Shown here: positions 59,216 through 64,000 of the stretch, in pieces | How positions within the stretch are numbered: position 1 is the stretch's first letter | Layout of the letters: every line of letters starts with the position of its first letter | Source: Apoda limacodes | Lineage: Eukaryota > Arthropoda > Insecta > Lepidoptera > Limacodidae | Assembly (NCBI GenBank): GCA_946406115.1 | Contig: OX291541.1 | Span: 20,491,908-20,555,907 of the forward strand | Reading direction: 5' to 3' | Length of the DNA: 64,000 nucleotides | The notes under the pieces: generated by a model | The model's input: only the letters and a program-made list of their open reading frames with translations | Told to the model about the DNA's origin: nothing | Databases searched by the model: none | Position numbers and translations under genes: made by a program

Positions 59216-59230
59216 TGAACAAACGACATG

Positions 59231-60164
59231 GCTCGTGAGCTGGGAAAAACCAAGTCCTTACTAACAAGTGGACAGTTGTTCCTCGTATTCAAACTACTTA
59301 GTCCAACTGGTTTGACGACAAGGAATAAGGATCTGGGGCCTATTACACAACTTTGCAAATCTGCACTTTCCATATTTCAATATCCAAAGTGCAATGTTAG
59401 GAGTTGGCTACTCACTATTTGAGTCTTTAAAATATTGAAAACTGATTGAAAAGTTGGATTTGCAGCGTAAAGAGTTTGCTACAAACTACAACAACGGCTA
59501 GCCGTATTTGAATCGAAACATTCGGCGGAGACCTAAGTTCAGCAGCGGATGTTTAAAAGTTTAACTTTGCTTTCCCTGTCCACATAGAATGAATAGCTGA
59601 TGCCCGATGACCTTTTCCCCAACGCGTCGACGCATGAAACGGTGGAACGGTTCTTACAATATTGTACCCCCTTGGGGGATAATGTTTTGTAAAAATTGTC
59701 ATGCCTTATTTGCAACTAACATACAAATTTTCATGGTTTTGTCTAGCGAAATCTCATGAATTTAACTTACAAAGACGGAGGGAAACTCATATAAAACTTC
59801 TGATCCCAATTTCACCCCTTTGGGGATGAATTTCACAAAATTCTTTCTTAGTGAAACCCTTCGTAATAGAAGAAACCTACTTCCAAAATGTCACGTACCT
59901 ATCAAGATTCAGAAGTTTTGGCTTAGCGTTAATGAGCCAGTCAGCAGACCATTTTCTTTTATATATAATGAAGATAGAGTTTTTTCCCCTTTAAAACGAT
60001 GCTGAAATTTCTTTATTTTTAATAATTTATTAAATTATTATTAATATTAATTATCCTTAGTGATTTGAGCTAGGCAACGATGACAGTCAATAAAAAAATG
60101 CTAAATTAATTGCAAAGGTCTCTTATCTTAATCGTGAAGTTGAATTTTGAAAAAACCCCATCTT
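59231..60164. other. Non-coding, possible old repeat
   Basis: 59640-60000 contains 'gtacccccttgggggataat' and 'ttcaccccttt ggggatgaa', words that suggest a degraded repeat. No gene supported. Confidence 0.3.
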
Positions 60165-60335
60165 CTTCTTCGAGATTTGTAATCTGTCCTATGGACTGTA
60201 CAATAGGCTCACGAAATTGACCACACTTCAGACAGAGACAAAATGAATCTGTGGTCTCTTTTCTCATAGACAAGACACCACACGTTTGCTTCGTCTCTGT
60301 AACACTTTGGCGACCATTTTTTTTACAGCTGGCTA
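60165..60335 (-). repeat. Repeat D, reverse copy
   Basis: 'gtaatctgtcctatggactg', 'ctcacgaaattgaccacact', 'aatctgtggtctcttttctc' and 'tggcgaccattttttttaca' are the reverse of blocks in 32396-32640. Confidence 0.6.
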
Positions 60336-62269
60336 GAAAATGCGCTATCAATGTATGACATAATTCCCTACATAATTTTCGTAAACGTTGAGCGTAAAGT
60401 TATATTATTGCTTCGCAGCTGCTCACTTTTTACGCTCTTAGGACTCCCTAACTCAAACATACCCATGCTCTAATTCCCAAATTTCTCTTATCGTCAGCAA
60501 TTTAGTGATGATGATTCCGTCAGCGCTTAGTTTTTTTGCACACAAACTCTGCCCCCCTTTTTTTGTTGAAGAACATATACATTGTACCAAGTTTTAGATT
60601 TTACATAATTGCATTACATTATTTTTAAGCATACTGCCCTTGTCCCTTTAAGGATAGAATTTTTAAAACCCTGAAAGACATGTTTGATTAATTATGTTGG
60701 ATAGAATTATTGCCGGAATTAAGTAAATTTCAGCATTACATATTACTATTTTTTCACACTATGTTTACCATCTCATTAGGGCTAAAGTTTTAATGCCCAT
60801 TAAATACATTACGTTTCATCAATTTTGTTAAAGAGTATTTACACCTAATTTAAAGTAGACTTTACGATAAAAATATTATTTTCCATACAAAAATTGCTAC
60901 ATCTTTTCCTCTTAGGGGCTGAATTTTTTAAACCCACTAAACACAACGTTTTTTAATTAGCTTAAAAAGCATATTTACCCTAATTTTCAATCTTTTACTT
61001 TACCGAGGTAAGCCGGAGGTGTGAAACAATATACTTGAGAAAATAATAAAAAATAGCCATCATTGGTATACGCCGGAGCCTCAGAATATGAGGCAAACCC
61101 CGAGATCTCTAGGTCACTAAGTAGACTAAGCAAATATCTGAAAGTACATTAAATTGAGTCAAATTCTGACAGCCCTATGATAGATAGGGGTTGACCAAAA
61201 TATGCTTGTTGCAGCGTCGCGTGCAGGCATGCACTGCGTTATTAATTAAACGGTTGCGAAAACGTATGCACAGAGCGGCCGCGACCGTCCGCGCCGCCAT
61301 GTCAAGATCACTGCGTGTTGCAACCATTACAATTCGTTTACATGAATTTTTGCTGCTAATGTCACACATACCAATAAAATGTCCTAGGAAAATTTAAATC
61401 AGCCATTAAATAGAATAAAATTCATATCCGTCTGGTCCCGCATTTGATCATCAACGCCATGTCAAACGCTAGACGTCCTTTGGTGGTCATTGGGTAATAT
61501 AGTCTACCTGCTTAGATTTTTAAAATAAACAAATGTTAGCTGCTTAGATCCAGAGACATGAAGGTTAGTCATGGTGCCTTCGACAGTAATAGGGTGGAGT
61601 GGTCTCATAATCTGCCTTGCGTTCTGAAGGGTGGAAAAACATTTAAGGGTGAGAGTAGACCCGTGCCCAAACAGTGCCAATTTATAAAAGCTGGTAATAC
61701 ACGTTGGACACTCTTGCTCTTCTAGTTATTGCCTGATTTTTGATCTTATAAACTTGGATCGTGTTTTGTTCGCCGACATATAGTACACCATGCACTTAAT
61801 GTAAATAATCCAACTATAGTCATAAACCAAGATTTGTATAGCTGCATGTATGTATAACTTGGCTCGATTATAACATTGAATGCATTAAGGGTCCCAGTGC
61901 AGCTAACTAGCCCCGCCATAAGATATTCTTTGTTTCTTCTTTGTACAAAGCAAATTTCAATAATGTACTACATAGAAATTAAATTTGTTATTAAAGTTAT
62001 TAGCTGTAATTCGGACATTTTGTATATTCTGAAATATATCTGTATTCTGTGAGCTTTAGTTAACATTTGGCCACTTTTAACAGAAATGCCAAAGAAATGA
62101 GGCATTATACATACAAAAAGTTTTTAAAATAACTTATGGCTAGTTTTATAACTTTTCTGTAGTATATTTTTGAAATATGCTTTATACGAAAAAGAAATAA
62201 ATAAATCTAAAGAGGGCTCCAGTTAGCTGCTATTTGCGCCCAAAACATTTCTTAGAGGAACCTCGAAGA
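60336..62269. other. Non-coding
   Basis: A GC-richer patch at 61195-61320 gives short frames on both strands ('cagagcggccgcgaccgtcc') but no recognisable protein. Otherwise AT-rich with nothing firm. Confidence 0.35.
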
Positions 62270-62630
62270 ATCTTAGGGTAAAAAACGGGACCACATTACT
62301 AAGACTCCGCTGTCCGTCCGTCCGTCTGTCACCAGGCTGTATCTCATGAACCGCGATGGTTAGTCAGTTGAAATTTTCACAGATGATGTATTTCTGTTAC
62401 AACAAATACTAAAACACAGAATAAAATAAATATTTAAGGGGGTGAGTTTTTTGCTTGTTTTTGCTCGATATTGAAAACGGAAACAGGTAAACGCTTGAAA
62501 TATTTACAGAATATTTAATTATATATTCACTTTAGAAATATATAATTAAATTAAAATAAAATAAATATTTAAAGATAATAGTGCGGAACCTTTCGTGCGC
62601 CAGTCCGACTCGCACTTGGCCGCGTTACCT
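62270..62630 (-). repeat. Repeat G, reverse copy
   Basis: Starts 'cttagggtaaaaaacgggac', includes 'gtccgtccgtccgtctgtca', 'ccaggctgtatctcatgaac' and 'gatgatgtatttctgttaca', and ends 'tgcgccagtccgactcgcac' and 'ttggccgcg'. It mirrors 32853-33289. Confidence 0.7.
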
Positions 62631-63373
62631 ATTTATTTATTTACATGTTGTACCTATTTATTTATTTACATGTTTGTAAAATGTAAATATAATGTCTGTA
62701 TATATGTATGTCTGCTGTGTAGTGATTTATGATGTATGAATATATTTTTCACCGGATTTACTTTAAATCCCGTCACAGAATAATTGAAGTCTTTTAACTT
62801 ATCACATGGTGCCCCCCTATGCAATCTAAAGAACAATAGGTAATTGAAATATTACTTGAATTTTGTTTTTTTTTCAATCAAACTATTTAAATTGTAAAGC
62901 TTGTTTATTCAGTGTTTTTATACTAAATATGTATTTATTAGCTGATTTACTGTAATATTATCTTTCGTTTGTAAATTTTAAAAAGAGAACCTACCTATTG
63001 GACGAACGGAATGAAACAGTATTGTAATTGGTTTGTAAAGCTAGTTGTAGTTAATTCACTCGACGATTCGAAAGTGTTCCTAGAAACCCATCTAAATAAA
63101 AAGATTTTTAATTTGAAATTAAACTTATGAAATTTGGCACACATGTTTATAATCTGGTATAGACTAACATATACAAAATATTTTGACAATATTACATACA
63201 TATCGAATCGAATCGAATTAATAACCTCCTTTTTTGAAGTCGGTTAAAAAGGACATTGTGTTGAATGGTCTCTATTCAGTTATAAAAAGAACAAAAAATT
63301 ATGAGAGCAAAGGATGTTCATTATTATTAACCTAATACATATTATGTGATCAGTAATAATTTAATGTTGCCGC
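62631..63373. other. Non-coding
   Basis: A short tandem 'tacctatttatttatttaca' occurs twice at about 62627-62672. 63215-63245 has 'aacctccttttttgaagtcg', a common repeat end. Confidence 0.4.
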
Positions 63374-63545
63374 TTTAACAACAAATACTAAAACGTAGAA
63401 TAAAATAAATATTTACGGGGGCTGCCATACAACAAACGAGATATTTTTGCTCGATATTGAAAACAGCAACAGGTAGACGCTTAAAATATTTACAGAATAT
63501 TTAATATATATTCATTTTAAAAATATATTATTAAATTAAAATAAA
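63374..63545 (-). repeat. Repeat G internal fragment
   Basis: 'acaacaaatactaaaacgta', 'gctgccatacaacaaacgag', 'tttgctcgatattgaaaaca' and 'gcaacaggtagacgcttaaa' match 62400-62570 without the termini. Confidence 0.65.
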
Positions 63546-64000
63546 ACATGATTACAAGGCAATATTGGTGCAGTATTATTAAATTTTATTGTTGGTTAGC
63601 GCGTACAACTAAATAATCGCTCTTTATGATCATTTTTAATTAAATATTTTATAGCTACTGCATGACTTACTTAATAGACTCAATAGACGTCGGAAGTTTG
63701 AAAATATACATGAAATAAATCACAGGCTCATAAATCTATTTTCTTGAAGACCAACATCTAGCTCGTTCAATAACATTAATATCTTAATACAAGATATTCT
63801 TTCCTATGAATTTATTACATTTTTACTTTTTATCGAGGTAACCCAAGTAATTGAAAAAGATTGTTACTGGATTGGTACATGAAGCATCTATCATCTTTAA
63901 CCCTTGTCAAGGTGTAAATAGCATTTCACTCGTGACTTGATTTTGATATTTTATATGGTTACGTAAAAAAATTATTCATCAGTACAGTTTTTGTTCTATG
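63546..64000. other. AT-rich non-coding to window end
   Basis: Nothing recognised. Confidence 0.3.

Larger units (their letters stand above)
56982..59230 (-). mobile_element. CR1-type LINE with internal deletion, 5'-truncated
   Basis: On the - strand the order is partial endonuclease C terminus, linker, RT with its first motifs deleted, and a long C-terminal domain. The 3' end is 'gtttgccaccttagtggtat' followed by an A run (T run 56982-56989). Related pieces lie at 8955-9982, 22286-22465 and 40438-40512, so this is a multi-copy family here. Frames break near 58600 and 58260. Wording such as 'CYADDST' and 'AFTAKKTP' matches lepidopteran CR1/Jockey-group elements; CR1 is favoured but not certain. 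Confidence 0.85.

Noticed and set aside
61191..61397. 68-codon Arg-rich frame
   Set aside because: Short, on a GC-richer patch with equal frames on both strands; no family recognised.

Overview
The window looks like nuclear DNA of an insect, most likely a moth or butterfly. It is AT-rich with long gene-poor stretches, and it carries spliced exons and repeat families I recognise from lepidopteran genomes: the dispersed repeat ending in 'actcgcgcacgaagggttccgtac', the 'ttaaaccgctgaaccgatt' repeat, tRNA-derived SINEs, and R1-, RTE- and CR1-type LINEs. No rRNA or standalone tRNA gene, CRISPR array or bacterial-type operon was seen. The lepidopteran assignment is from memory of repeats, not from a search.

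Only one host gene can be read with confidence: a four-exon gene on the + strand (coding parts 21947-22063, 24153-24405, 25900-26027 and 32710-32802) for 5-formyltetrahydrofolate cyclo-ligase (MTHFS), 196 residues. No single reading frame shows it; it appears only when GT-AG introns of about 2.1, 1.5 and 6.7 kb are removed. A possible first coding exon of another gene lies on the - strand at 13871-13960, with an initiator-like sequence about 270 bases upstream. It is unidentified.

The rest is mobile DNA and decay. From left to right: an RTE relic (about 1883-3950), a SINE (4140-4445), a satellite of about 160 bp units (5073-6040), a SINE (6985-7230), tandem palindromes (8340-8700), a deleted CR1 copy (8955-9980), and a diverged tandem duplication (10170-11165). 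A long AT-rich stretch and SINE and other repeats lead to the MTHFS locus. Its introns hold a SINE split by a CR1 fragment, a foldback element, dispersed repeats and a 5 kb R1-clade LINE (26191-31154, antisense) with a poly(A) tail and a perfect 14 bp target duplication.

Right of MTHFS are dispersed repeats, SINEs, a strong hairpin (35369-35429), a 681 bp inverted-repeat element flanked by TA (41322-42002), a decayed protein-coding relic between inverted repeats (about 42600-44640), and a 1844 bp inverted-repeat element with a perfect 8 bp target duplication (44741-46584). That last element holds four direct and four inverted copies of a unit of about 104 bp, plus a FLYWCH-like zinc-finger remnant. 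After it come a second, broken RTE (47360-50095), a piggyBac-like MITE in TTAA (52821-53151) and a CR1-type LINE with an internal deletion (56982 to about 59230). No mobile element here looks intact. The most unusual signals are the two inverted-repeat elements with protein remnants at 42.6-46.6 kb, and the R1 element whose ORF1 and ORF2 share one frame with a single stop between them.
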